Positions 9,374-17,965 of a stretch of 59,823 bases of DNA are shown one piece after another; the first letter of the stretch is position 1; the number at the start of each line of letters is the position of its first letter. The DNA is taken from the NCBI GenBank assembly GCA_003242895.1, contig QKMY01000061.1, positions 1-59,823 on the forward strand. Reading direction: 5' to 3'. Made by a program: the position numbers and the translations under genes. The notes under the pieces are model-generated. The model saw only the letters and a list, made by a program, of their open reading frames with translations. It made no database searches and was not told where the DNA came from. The DNA is from Candidatus Margulisiibacteriota bacterium (lineage in GTDB: Bacteria; Margulisbacteria; Riflemargulisbacteria; GWF2-39-127).

Positions 9374-10630
9374 ATGGGAAGAACAATAATTCAAAAAATA
9401 TTTGATAGTCACCTGGAAAAAGTTGTCGAAGAAGGTAAGGTTGCTATTGTTAATGTCGATGCCTTAATGGCTCAAGACGGTTCGGCAGGTATCGTTATTG
9501 ATATGTTTAATCAATTGCGTGTTCCGTTACATGACAAGAATAATAACTATTTCGTTATTGATCACAGTACGCCTTCTCCATTACTCGGCGTATCAATGAT
9601 CCATAATAAGATAAGGCATTTCGCGCAGGCCCATCAAATAAAATTATTTGACGTGGGGTGTGGGATTTGTCATCAGATTATGATCGAAAGCGGGATTATC
9701 TGCCCTGGCGGGCTTATTGTCGGCGGGGAGTCACATTCCTGCATGTATGGTGCTTTGAACGCGCTTGGATTAGGTGTTGGCGCTTCGGACCTTGCTGCAG
9801 TTATGGCTACCGGCAAGTTATGGAGCTTTGTTCCGGAGACGTTGTTTGTCGAATTGAGAGGTAGTTTTTCTCCCGGCGTTTCAGTCAGGGACCTTATTTT
9901 TCACCTTATTTCAATTTTTAAAGTTGATTACGCGCATTTGAGAGATTTTGCTATAGAATACGGAGGAACTGCACTCGAAGAGTTCAATATGGCGTCACGT
10001 ACTGCTATATGCAATATGGCAAACGAAATGGGTGGAGTTACGGCATTAATGCCCTTTGATAAGCAGACTGAATACTGGACAAGGAAATATGTCAAAACTC
10101 ATTTTTGTCCGGTTGATCCGGACCCGGATGCAGATTATATCGAAAAGCTTGTGGTTAATCTTGAGGAAGTAAAGAATATGGTTGCTATGCCTCATAGCCC
10201 TGATAACATTGATTACATTAGCAAACTGAAAAATGTTAGAGTTGATCAGGCTATTATCGGTACCTGTGCATCCGGGCAAATAGAAGATTATGAGAGTGCA
10301 GCACAGATCCTGCGTGGAAAGAAATCTCTGGTCCGGTTGTTAATTGTTCCGTCTTCAAGAAAGATATTAAAAGAACTTATCAGGAGAGGCATAATTGATA
10401 TTTTTCTTGATGCCGGTGCGACAATATTACCTCCTGGCTGCGGGCCTTGTGTTGGTACCCATATGGGCATTGTTGCTTCCGGAGAAGTTGTTATTTCGAC
10501 GTCTAACAGGAATTATCAGGGAATTATGGGCAGCAAAGATTCGAGCGTGTACCTGGCATCTCCGGAAACTGTGGCAGCAAGTGCAATAGCCGGGAAAATT
10601 ACTAAAGCTATAGATGTTTTTGAGGGCTGA
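9374..10630 (+). CDS. Aconitase-family hydro-lyase large subunit (LeuC/HacA-like)
   Basis: The protein belongs to the two-subunit isopropylmalate/homoaconitate dehydratase family. It shows GCGICHQIMIESG, GLGVGASDLAA, the cluster-ligand Cys segments GTCASGQIEDYESA and PPGCGPCVGTHMG, and STSNRNYQGIMGSKDS. These ligands hold a 4Fe-4S cluster used to isomerise hydroxy-acids. The usual VGADSHT is replaced by VGGESHS, so substrate contacts may differ. An upstream in-frame ATG exists at 9263. MGRTIIQKIF at 9374 matches the usual family start, follows an AAGG/TAGGG stretch and gives the normal length of 418 residues. The small subunit starts three bases downstream. Confidence 0.85.
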   Translation: MGRTIIQKIFDSHLEKVVEEGKVAIVNVDALMAQDGSAGIVIDMFNQLRVPLHDKNNNYFVIDHSTPSPLLGVSMIHNKIRHFAQAHQIKLFDVGCGICHQIMIESGIICPGGLIVGGESHSCMYGALNALGLGVGASDLAAVMATGKLWSFVPETLFVELRGSFSPGVSVRDLIFHLISIFKVDYAHLRDFAIEYGGTALEEFNMASRTAICNMANEMGGVTALMPFDKQTEYWTRKYVKTHFCPVDPDPDADYIEKLVVNLEEVKNMVAMPHSPDNIDYISKLKNVRVDQAIIGTCASGQIEDYESAAQILRGKKSLVRLLIVPSSRKILKELIRRGIIDIFLDAGATILPPGCGPCVGTHMGIVASGEVVISTSNRNYQGIMGSKDSSVYLASPETVAASAIAGKITKAIDVFEG

Positions 10631-10632
10631 TA

Positions 10633-11142
10633 ATGAAAATAAAAGGAACTGTTTATAAATTAGAAAAAATTGAAGATGATGTTAATTGTGATTATATAAT
10701 ATCAGGAAAATACAAGTTTCAGTCAGAAGATAAAAGTTTTTTGGCAAAACATATTTTTGAAGATATCGAGCCGGGAATTAATGACAAAATAACCAGGGGA
10801 GATTTCCTGGTCGGCGGCTATAATTTCGGATGCGGGTCGACACGGGAACAGGCATTGCAGGCTCTATTGGCAGCCGGAATAAAAGTCATAATTGCCAAAT
10901 CATTTGCTCATACGTTTTATCGTAATGCTTTTAATAACGGTTTTCTGCTTATCGAATGTAATACTGATTACATGGAAACGAAAGATGAGATCGAGATAGA
11001 TTTGAAGAATAATTTTCTTAGGAATATTAATAAGCAATTAGGCATAAAAATGGTGCCTATCGAACCTGCTATTTTAAAGATATATTATGATGGCGGGATT
11101 ATTAACCATCTCAAAAAAAACAAAGGCCGTTATAATCTCTGA
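10633..11142 (+). CDS. Aconitase-family hydro-lyase small subunit (LeuD/HacB-like)
   Basis: This 169-residue protein is the swivel subunit that partners the preceding large subunit. It carries the family motif FGCGSTREQALQALLAAG and KSFAHTFYRNAFNNGFLLIE. In characterised members the loop after the Asp-Ile-Ile stretch decides the substrate, usually YLVYT-like for isopropylmalate and YLRTR-like for homoaconitate. Here the corresponding stretch reads IISGKYKFQSEDKSFLAKH, matching neither. The pair is therefore a bona fide hydro-lyase, but its substrate cannot be assigned. No other leucine or lysine biosynthesis genes are nearby. Confidence 0.85.
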   Translation: MKIKGTVYKLEKIEDDVNCDYIISGKYKFQSEDKSFLAKHIFEDIEPGINDKITRGDFLVGGYNFGCGSTREQALQALLAAGIKVIIAKSFAHTFYRNAFNNGFLLIECNTDYMETKDEIEIDLKNNFLRNINKQLGIKMVPIEPAILKIYYDGGIINHLKKNKGRYNL

Positions 11143-11151
11143 TTGATTTTT

Positions 11152-12414
11152 TTACCAAATTTTATTTGCACTAAGGATATCGAGATTAAGGTACTTCATT
11201 GGATTTATAGCCGTTCCTTTATTGATGACCTCATAATGAAGATGGGGGCCTGTTGTCAGTCCGGTTAATCCCGATTTGGCTATACGTTGCCCTTTTGATA
11301 CGCGCTGACCTTTGCGTACCAGTGCTTTGGAGAGATGTCCGTATAATGTTTCCAGCCCATAACCGTGGTTAATGATAACGGTAATTCCGTGTCCGGCATG
11401 CCAGCCGGTAAAACTGACATATCCGTCAGCCGATGCTTTGACAGGAGTCCCGACGAAAGCACTAAGATCGACACCTTTGTGGAAAATTACTTTTCCTGAA
11501 AACGATGATAACCGATAGCCGTATGCTGAGAGGACGTTGCCTGCTACGGGCCGTATCGACGGCGTTTGCTTGAAACGGTGATAGCATTTTTTTATCTTAT
11601 CTTCAACCTGAGTTGTATTGGCGGCAATTTTGGATATGACAGTATTGAGATGGGATAATTGCGCAGTGGTATTTTTTAGATGTTCCCTGTTAATTTGAAT
11701 GGTGCCGGGTAACTTTTCCTGTTGGTGTTTGCTGTTGTGACTGTATTCTTTGCTGAAGGTAATGAGGGCATTATGGAATATGCGGGCAGCCCTTTGTGCC
11801 TGGGCCAGCGTGTTGATCGAATTGTTGTAGTGTGCCTCGTGCGGAGTGATAGTGAAAATCAGGGAATTATTTATAATAATCCCATAGTTATTTTTCTCAA
11901 ATGGCCGAATGATAATTTTCTGGTATGCCGTTCTCTTTGCAATGAGGGCTTTGATGCGCTCTGCTACTAGGTTGGCCCGGTAGCTGGATTTGGCGGGATC
12001 TTTTTCTCTGCTGACAAGTTCCAGTGCCATGTTTTTTCCTAGGAAGATCCTGCTGATCTCCGCTTTGCCTTTTTTTGTGGTCGTAACCGTGATTTTCTCT
12101 AATACTCCTGATGGTTGGGTGCTGCTCCCGGGTTCCAGATAGAGTGCTGGGGTTTTGTCGATTTGTTTTAATCCTAATAAGGGGGAAAGCCTGTTATTGA
12201 TATTTACTATGTTTGAGATGTGTTTATTAAACTCGGTAGTCTGAGTATTAAATTGTAAAAAGGCTGCTTTTTCCTTTTTATACTGTTCTACTACCTGCTG
12301 ATTCTCTTTTATTCTAAGGGTCACAGATGCCGAGTAACTTATTACGGCAATAAGGAATATAGAAAGTATCACATAATATGGTCTAATTATTATGTTGCCC
12401 AGTTTAAAACCCAT
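11152..12414 (-). CDS. Membrane-anchored M23 family metallopeptidase
   Basis: This is a cell-wall endopeptidase of the lysostaphin/LytM type. One membrane helix lies near the N-terminus (YYVILSIFLIAVISY). A long periplasmic stretch with helical, coiled-coil-like parts follows. The C-terminal M23 domain carries the zinc motifs FHKGVDLSA and GPHLHYEV, plus HGITVIINHGYG and YGHLSKALV. All the expected metal-binding residues are present, so it may be active rather than a scaffold. I place the start at ATG 12414, which has AAGGA at the right spacing. An upstream TTG at 12444 in the same frame has none. It is preceded by, and overlaps, a small ORF on the same strand. Confidence 0.9.
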   Translation of the reverse strand: MGFKLGNIIIRPYYVILSIFLIAVISYSASVTLRIKENQQVVEQYKKEKAAFLQFNTQTTEFNKHISNIVNINNRLSPLLGLKQIDKTPALYLEPGSSTQPSGVLEKITVTTTKKGKAEISRIFLGKNMALELVSREKDPAKSSYRANLVAERIKALIAKRTAYQKIIIRPFEKNNYGIIINNSLIFTITPHEAHYNNSINTLAQAQRAARIFHNALITFSKEYSHNSKHQQEKLPGTIQINREHLKNTTAQLSHLNTVISKIAANTTQVEDKIKKCYHRFKQTPSIRPVAGNVLSAYGYRLSSFSGKVIFHKGVDLSAFVGTPVKASADGYVSFTGWHAGHGITVIINHGYGLETLYGHLSKALVRKGQRVSKGQRIAKSGLTGLTTGPHLHYEVINKGTAINPMKYLNLDILSANKIW

Positions 12415-12625
12415 AGAAATCCTTGCTTTTTGATGGTACTCCAATTCTTTTTATTACTAATAACAGTATTTCCATTAATGATAAAGGTTTTATATATTTT
12501 TGTATAGATACGCTATTTGTTATTTTTTTTATCGTTGACAAACTTTTCGATAGACCTGTCAAAAGTTTTTTCAAAGGTGCAATTGTACGATATGCAGTCT
12601 TCTTTCCGTACATATTGTCATTCAA
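12404..12625 (-). CDS. Small basic hypothetical protein upstream of the M23 peptidase
   Basis: This 73-residue ORF has AGAGAAG at good spacing before its ATG and overlaps the peptidase start by 11 bases, a layout typical of translational coupling. The product is Lys-rich and basic (GKKTAYRTIAPLKKLL) with one short hydrophobic patch (SLMEILLLVIK). I recognise no family. An ORF of this size could also be chance, and an open frame exists on the opposite strand over the same bases. Confidence 0.45.
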   Translation of the reverse strand: MNDNMYGKKTAYRTIAPLKKLLTGLSKSLSTIKKITNSVSIQKYIKPLSLMEILLLVIKRIGVPSKSKDFYGF

Positions 12626-12684
12626 ATCTTCTCTATACTATAATGAATATCAGGTGATCGGGTTTTACTAATTATTTGAGGGAT

Positions 12685-12709
12685 ATTATAGTCTGAAACC
12701 GACTATAAT
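12685..12709. promoter_or_regulatory. Inverted repeat carrying divergent -10-like boxes
   Basis: ATTATAGTC and GACTATAAT form a perfect 9-base inverted repeat around a 7-base centre. Each arm contains TATAAT in its outward direction: towards the glycosyltransferase at 12722 on the plus strand and towards the small ORF and peptidase on the minus strand. Good -35 boxes at 16-18 bases are not obvious. The site may be a divergent promoter, an operator, or both. Confidence 0.4.
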
Positions 12710-12721
12710 TGAATAAGAAAA

Positions 12722-13669
12722 ATGACTGTTTCCAATGCCTATAATTACGAATTGTCCGTGTTCATTCCTGCCAGGGATGAATCTGCATCTCTTCAGAAAG
12801 TCCTTAAAAAGATTGAGTCGGCTTTTGAGTCCTTAAACTTGAAGTCGGGCGAAATTATTTTTGTCGATGATGGAAGTACGGATGATTCTGCGCGAATATT
12901 AAAAGACCTGAAAAGTTCTTATAAGCTCAAAATTGTTACCCACAAAAAAAGCCTGGGCCTGACAGCTGCCATGAAATCAGGGTTCAGTGTTGCTGAAGGG
13001 GAGTATCTTATTTTTTTGCCGGGCGATCTGGAATCAGATCCTGAATCGGATATTCCCATTTTATATTCTAAGCTGCAGGAAGGCTTTGACGTTGTTTCCG
13101 GGTACCGGCAGGGACGCAAAGACGGTAAAGTGCTTGCCTCTAGAGTCTATAACTTTGTTTCTCGAAAACTTTTTCATTTGGACCTTCATGATATGAACTG
13201 GATTAAGGGGTTCCGGCTGGAGGTCCTGAGGGATATTGAACTGCGGTCTGACTGGCACCGCTTTATTATTATGATAGCTGCCGATATGGGGTATTCCGTT
13301 GCCGAGGTCCCGGTTTCCTGGCATCCAAGGATTGGCGGCAGGTCTAAGTTCGGTTTTTTGCGTATACCTATTTCTTTTTTTGATGTGCTAGCCCTCAAGT
13401 TTTTACTTATGTTCCGTAAAAAACCAATGCTATTTTATGGAACTGTGGCGTTCAGTATGCTGTTCGGTGGCGTTATGATCGGGATAGTGCTTGTCAGCCT
13501 GTGGTTGCTTAAAGGCGTACAGATACGGCCGTTTTTACAGTTGGCTTTTTTTTTGCTGCTTTCCGGGATGTTTATTTTGATGGTTGGGTTTTTAGCGGAG
13601 CAGATCGCTTCACTTCAGGACCGGGTGGACAAACTCTGCAAATCATGTGAAGATCGCTGTCCTAAATGA
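12722..13669 (+). CDS. GT2 family glycosyltransferase (polyprenyl-phosphate type) with C-terminal membrane helices
   Basis: The 315-residue protein has a GT2 catalytic domain (about residues 8-230) with LSVFIPARDE, IIFVDDGSTDDS and FLPGDLESDPE as the acidic metal motif. Two membrane helices follow at about 240-305. The layout resembles DPM1/GtrB-type enzymes that move a sugar from a nucleotide donor to a polyprenyl phosphate at the inner membrane. The conserved SKFGFLRIPIS before the first helix supports that subgroup. It opens a long plus-strand run, and its stop overlaps the deacetylase start by four bases. Confidence 0.85.
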   Translation: MTVSNAYNYELSVFIPARDESASLQKVLKKIESAFESLNLKSGEIIFVDDGSTDDSARILKDLKSSYKLKIVTHKKSLGLTAAMKSGFSVAEGEYLIFLPGDLESDPESDIPILYSKLQEGFDVVSGYRQGRKDGKVLASRVYNFVSRKLFHLDLHDMNWIKGFRLEVLRDIELRSDWHRFIIMIAADMGYSVAEVPVSWHPRIGGRSKFGFLRIPISFFDVLALKFLLMFRKKPMLFYGTVAFSMLFGGVMIGIVLVSLWLLKGVQIRPFLQLAFFLLLSGMFILMVGFLAEQIASLQDRVDKLCKSCEDRCPK

Positions 13670-14886
13670 CAGGCATCGAATATGATTTGACGATCAACGA
13701 AGCCTATAAGGCTCCCTGGCTTACCGTTAAAGCAGCCCTTCCTTTAGTTGATGTAAGAATTACCCGTCCTCGAAACGAAGAGGTCATCATGTGGGGGCAA
13801 CGCGATAGCGATCGCATACCGCTGATAACGCAAAATGGTTCTCAACCTATCTATAACTTTGATATCGGGAAAACGTTGAGAGCTATCATGTGCGATAACG
13901 CCTTTGTATCCCGGCGTCCTCTCTACGCCAGGCTGCCATTTGATATTAGAAGAATTGTTCCCAAAAAGTTTCGAAGGAATATTAAAAAAATACAAAGCTT
14001 TTTCCATTTTTCTGCCAAAAATCAGAATTTTCCTCAATGGCCGATTGAACCTTCGCTTATGGCCTTACACTCAGTATTTCTTAAAACAGGAGTGCTTAAT
14101 AAATTGCAGTATCCTGATAATAAACGCTATGGCGTTTGTATGACCCATGATATTGATTCTATCGATAGCTATAAGTCAATTCCTCTTGTTTCCACTATTC
14201 TGAGAAAAAAAAATATTCCGGCGACCTGGTTTCTTCTTTCTAGCGACTATACTTTGGACAGTCATTACTTGAGAGACCTTATTGCTTCTGGTGACGAGCT
14301 TGCCAGTCATGGAGATGTTCATGATAATAAACTTGCGTTTCTTCCAGAAAAAGAGATGGTGGCAAGGTTACGCTTGATCGCAGGTGTTTTTGATGAGCTC
14401 ACCGGTACACAGGTCGGGCTTCGCTCGCCATCTCTCTACATGACCAGGATGCTTAGAAAAAATATTTCGAAGAAGTTCCTTTACGACAGCAGCTGCGTTG
14501 ATACTGGGATACTTTCTCCTGATCCGGGACGGGGCGGATGCGGGTATCTGTTTCCTTATAGCATTGAAGGTGTCGTCCATATGCCGATTACGCTGCCGCT
14601 CGATTCGTCGCTGGTTTTCCAGGGAATCCGAGGAGATGCTCTTTTCGAGACCTGGATGAAAAAGCTGGCCTTTATCAAGGCAGTTGGCGGCGTGGCTGTG
14701 CTTTGTGCGCATCCTGAACCGCATTTGCTGATGCAAAAAGATGTTCTGGCGCAATATAGCCGGTTCGTTGATACTGTAGCTGCTGATCATGAAGCTTATT
14801 GTTGCCGGATGAAAGACCTGGTCTCGCTGTATAATCAGCAGCGGGTACAGAAGAAAATTGATATTTTTAATGATAGTGCTAAATAA
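13666..14886 (+). CDS. NodB-homology polysaccharide deacetylase-like protein
   Basis: The 406-residue protein contains a NodB-type fold from about residue 155. MTHDID supplies the catalytic and metal Asp (D162/D164), and ASHGDVHD supplies the two metal His residues (H215 and H219). GLRSPSLYM is the next conserved motif. Such enzymes remove acetyl groups from sugars in glycans. The N-terminal 150 residues are not recognised and may be lineage-specific. There is no signal peptide, so it probably acts in the cytoplasm on a lipid-linked precursor. It overlaps the preceding glycosyltransferase (ATGA). Confidence 0.82.
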   Translation: MTGIEYDLTINEAYKAPWLTVKAALPLVDVRITRPRNEEVIMWGQRDSDRIPLITQNGSQPIYNFDIGKTLRAIMCDNAFVSRRPLYARLPFDIRRIVPKKFRRNIKKIQSFFHFSAKNQNFPQWPIEPSLMALHSVFLKTGVLNKLQYPDNKRYGVCMTHDIDSIDSYKSIPLVSTILRKKNIPATWFLLSSDYTLDSHYLRDLIASGDELASHGDVHDNKLAFLPEKEMVARLRLIAGVFDELTGTQVGLRSPSLYMTRMLRKNISKKFLYDSSCVDTGILSPDPGRGGCGYLFPYSIEGVVHMPITLPLDSSLVFQGIRGDALFETWMKKLAFIKAVGGVAVLCAHPEPHLLMQKDVLAQYSRFVDTVAADHEAYCCRMKDLVSLYNQQRVQKKIDIFNDSAK

Positions 14887-14915
14887 TTATATGTAACCAT
14901 AAGGAAATTATATAA

Positions 14916-16349
14916 ATGATAAAAAAAATAACCTTAATTAATCCATCGATAGCCCCGGAAGAGATGTACGGTAAGCTTGCCGGAGCAGGCAGCACCGAGC
15001 CTAATCTGGGATTGTGTTCCTTAGCTGCTTATCTGAGAGCTCAAGGATACGAACTCAGCATTATCGACGCACAAGTTCAGGAACTTACTACGTTAGCCGT
15101 TATTAATGCTCTCGAATTCCAAGCCCCGGACCTTATTGGGATAACCTCTGTAACCCTGGGGATTGATAATGCCGGAAAACTGGCTGATCAGATTAAGCAG
15201 CGGTTCCCGGCGGTTCCTCTGATTATCGGCGGTGTTCATGTTACGGCTGTTCCTGAGGAAACACTGACGACCTACTCAGCTTTTGATGTCGGGATCATTG
15301 GCGAAGGGGAACTCACCTGCACAGAACTTGTTTCTGCCCTGAGCCAGGGTTTGCCGCTTAATCTAGTTCCCGGAATTATTTATAGAGATAAAAAGGGTTT
15401 TGTTAAAACAGAGCCGCGACCTTTTATCAAAAACCTGGATGATTTGCCGATCCCTGCCTGGGACCTGCTTCCTGAACTTACAAAATACTATCATACTCCT
15501 GCAACCGCCTGTAATAACAGCCCTTCCTGTTCTCTGGTAACTACTCGCGGCTGCGGTTCAAAATGTACCTTTTGTTTTCAGGGCGCCATGGGCCGAATAT
15601 GCCGCGGTCATTCGGCTGAACGGATTATTGAGTTGATTTTACATCTTTATAATACTTATGGTATTAGGGATATCCGGATACTTGACGATATTTTTGTGGC
15701 TAACCGGGCACGGCTCATCAAGGTGTGCGAGTTACTTATCAGCCTGAAGCTTGATCTGTCATGGTCATGTTATGCAAGGGTTGATACGATTAACGAAGAT
15801 GTCCTGCGTCTCATGAAAAAAGCCGGCTGCTGGCAAATCTCATATGGTATTGAGAGCGGCTGTCAGGAGATACTGGACCTTGTGAAGAAGAACGTTACAC
15901 TTGCTCAGATCAGGAACGCTTTGGCGTTAACGAAGAAAGTCGGAATCAGGAGCCTCGGATATTTCATGGTGGGATTCCCCACAGAGACTAAAGCTACGAT
16001 TGACAGGACGATCAGGTTTGCATGCAGCCTTGAGCTGAATGACTTTAAAATGAACTTTCTTACACCATTCCCAGGTACGGAATTGCATAGTGTTGCTGAA
16101 CAGTACGGAAGCTTCAATAAAGCCTGGAATAAAATGAATATGTATGTTGAGCCGGCCTTTATCCCTCACGATCTTACGCGAGAAGAGCTTATTGCAGCAA
16201 AAAAACGAGCTTTTTTCAGGTTTTATGTGAGGCCGAAAGTTGTGCTGAGCTATCTGTTCGGGATAAGGAACCTGGCTCATATAAAGAAGCTAGCAATAGG
16301 TACGTTTTCCTTGCTAAAATATTGGATTCTGCCTGAAAAGATAAAATAA
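14916..16349 (+). CDS. B12-binding-type radical SAM protein
   Basis: The 477-residue protein has an N-terminal B12-binding-like Rossmann region (residues about 1-150: ITLINPSIAPEEMYG, GEGELTCTELV) and a radical SAM core with C213, C217 and C220 in RGCGSKCTFCFQ binding the 4Fe-4S cluster. GIESGCQEILDLVKK and GYFMVGFPTET are typical downstream motifs. Family members methylate or rearrange unreactive carbons in lipids, antibiotics and glycans. An AAGGA box stands before the ATG. Its place inside a glycan cluster suggests that it modifies a lipid carrier or sugar. Confidence 0.88.
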   Translation: MIKKITLINPSIAPEEMYGKLAGAGSTEPNLGLCSLAAYLRAQGYELSIIDAQVQELTTLAVINALEFQAPDLIGITSVTLGIDNAGKLADQIKQRFPAVPLIIGGVHVTAVPEETLTTYSAFDVGIIGEGELTCTELVSALSQGLPLNLVPGIIYRDKKGFVKTEPRPFIKNLDDLPIPAWDLLPELTKYYHTPATACNNSPSCSLVTTRGCGSKCTFCFQGAMGRICRGHSAERIIELILHLYNTYGIRDIRILDDIFVANRARLIKVCELLISLKLDLSWSCYARVDTINEDVLRLMKKAGCWQISYGIESGCQEILDLVKKNVTLAQIRNALALTKKVGIRSLGYFMVGFPTETKATIDRTIRFACSLELNDFKMNFLTPFPGTELHSVAEQYGSFNKAWNKMNMYVEPAFIPHDLTREELIAAKKRAFFRFYVRPKVVLSYLFGIRNLAHIKKLAIGTFSLLKYWILPEKIK

Positions 16350-16443
16350 GCGTCTGGGTTTATTAGAAAATGATATTATATTTATAGGTTATGGGCTGTG
16401 ACCTCTGTAGTATAGGAATTGTCGGATTATAGGGTTGAGTCGA

Positions 16444-17373
16444 ATGGTAGGTAAATATAACGGGCTACTAAGAAAACGTTTGATTTTTGTTGCTAAAGTG
16501 GCAATTACTTTTGTTTTTTTTGTCTTTATTTTAAAAAAAGTAGATGTTGTTCATTTGGTGAGCTCGTTTTCTTTTTCCCATCTTCCACTGCTGCTGGTTA
16601 GTTTGTGTCTGGTCCCAGTGTACGTGGTGCTGAAAGCCTGGAAATGGCATATCATTGTGTGCAGAAAGAATTCGCATCACTTTTCCATATCTGTTAAGTC
16701 CTATATGGCAGGGCTGGTTGGCGGGTTGATAACGCCGGGCCGGTTGGGGGAGGTGTCCCGGGTTTTTTTTCTGCCTCCGGATAAAAGACTGAATTATATT
16801 CCCTTGGTATTTTTTGATAAACTGCTTGAGTTAATAGCTGTTATCGTTCTTGCCCTGTACGGAACACGGCATTTCGCTGGCGATATCGTATTTGGAATTA
16901 TCCTGGCCGGCATTATTCTGCTTATCGCTTTTTTATTTGATAAGAACCTGAGACTGTTTCTTTTCCGGCTTGCCGGCAGGTGCTTTTCCCGAAAAATTAT
17001 TAAAGAGCAGATCGAGAATATCCGCGATATGCTTCGAGATCAGCCAATGTACAGGTTACTCATGATTACGTTCATTTCATATGCTATTGTAATGGTACAA
17101 TTTTATCTGTTTGTCAGCTTACACAGTTCTGTTTCTTTGGTGGTGATCTTTCTGGTTGTGCCTATTATGATGCTGTCGAGCGCTGTTCCGTTCACGATTA
17201 GCGGGCTGGGAATCCGTGAGGCGGCGGGAATGGTCCTGCTTGCTACGTTTGGTATTCCCTACTATGTAGCGATCCAAGCTTCGCTTCTGTTGTTTTTGTT
17301 TGATTCTGTCTTTCCGGCGTGCATTGGCGCAGTTATCTTTTTGAGAGGAAAAAATCATGAGCAAGCCGTATGA
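16444..17373 (+). CDS. LPG-synthase TM/UPF0104 family membrane protein (flippase-like)
   Basis: This is a polytopic membrane protein of about 309 residues. The motifs WKWHIIV, YMAGLVGGLITPGRLGEVSRV and FTISGLGIREAAGMVLL are typical of the UPF0104/LPG_synthase_TM family. Members sit with lipid-linked glycan genes and are proposed to move or modify lipids. The N-terminus allows TTG at 16435 or ATG at 16444. I prefer the ATG because AGGG lies at usable spacing before it but directly abuts the TTG. The gene overlaps the following methyltransferase by 17 bases. Confidence 0.82.
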   Translation: MVGKYNGLLRKRLIFVAKVAITFVFFVFILKKVDVVHLVSSFSFSHLPLLLVSLCLVPVYVVLKAWKWHIIVCRKNSHHFSISVKSYMAGLVGGLITPGRLGEVSRVFFLPPDKRLNYIPLVFFDKLLELIAVIVLALYGTRHFAGDIVFGIILAGIILLIAFLFDKNLRLFLFRLAGRCFSRKIIKEQIENIRDMLRDQPMYRLLMITFISYAIVMVQFYLFVSLHSSVSLVVIFLVVPIMMLSSAVPFTISGLGIREAAGMVLLATFGIPYYVAIQASLLLFLFDSVFPACIGAVIFLRGKNHEQAV

Positions 17374-17965
17374 TTCGAAAAAATACAGATCAAAAAACCT
17401 TGTGGCCCAGGCCTTGTTGTTTAATTTTGAAACTAAATTAATCAAACTTATCGAGTCGGTCTCAGTAAAAACACTGCTCGATGCGGGCTGCGGGGAAGGA
17501 TATTTATTGCGTGTTCTCCATGAAAGATTATTAGCTCCTCCCGAGCTTAACGGATTCGAGCTTGTGCCGGAATTGCTTGAACAAGCGAAAATAAAACTTC
17601 CGGCGGCTCAGCTATGGGAAGATAATATCTACGCTTCTACCTGCAAGGATGAGGCCTATGAGCTGGTAGTATGTACCGAAGTGCTCGAACATCTTGAAGA
17701 TCCGGGAAAGGCCTTGTCGGAGTTGTTCCGTATTTCCAGCCGTTATGTGATCGTGAGTGTTCCTCACGAACCTTTTTTCCGATTGTCTTCTCTGTTGAGA
17801 GGAAAATACCTTAAGCAGTTTGGGAACCATCCCGGGCATATCCAGTTATGGGGACGGTCCGGGTTCCTCGATCTAGTAAAGGCGTACGGTACCGTTGTTG
17901 CTATAGCTTCACCGTTTCCCTGGACTATGGTGTTGGCTGAGAAATCTCAGTTGGAGTTGAAATGA
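17357..17965 (+). CDS. SAM-dependent methyltransferase
   Basis: This is a 202-residue class I methyltransferase. LLDAGCGEGYLLRVL is the SAM-binding glycine loop, and VVCTEVLEHLEDPGKAL and YVIVSVPHEPFF are the later core strands. The substrate is unknown. It overlaps both neighbours (17 bases with the membrane protein, four bases with the DUF2079 gene), so it is part of the same transcript and probably acts on the same glycan or lipid. Confidence 0.85.
   Translation: MSKPYDSKKYRSKNLVAQALLFNFETKLIKLIESVSVKTLLDAGCGEGYLLRVLHERLLAPPELNGFELVPELLEQAKIKLPAAQLWEDNIYASTCKDEAYELVVCTEVLEHLEDPGKALSELFRISSRYVIVSVPHEPFFRLSSLLRGKYLKQFGNHPGHIQLWGRSGFLDLVKAYGTVVAIASPFPWTMVLAEKSQLELK

Noticed and set aside
12423-12671. 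Plus-strand 82-residue ORF opposite the small minus-strand ORF
   Set aside because: No ribosome binding site; Phe/Ile-rich translation typical of an AT-rich shadow frame.
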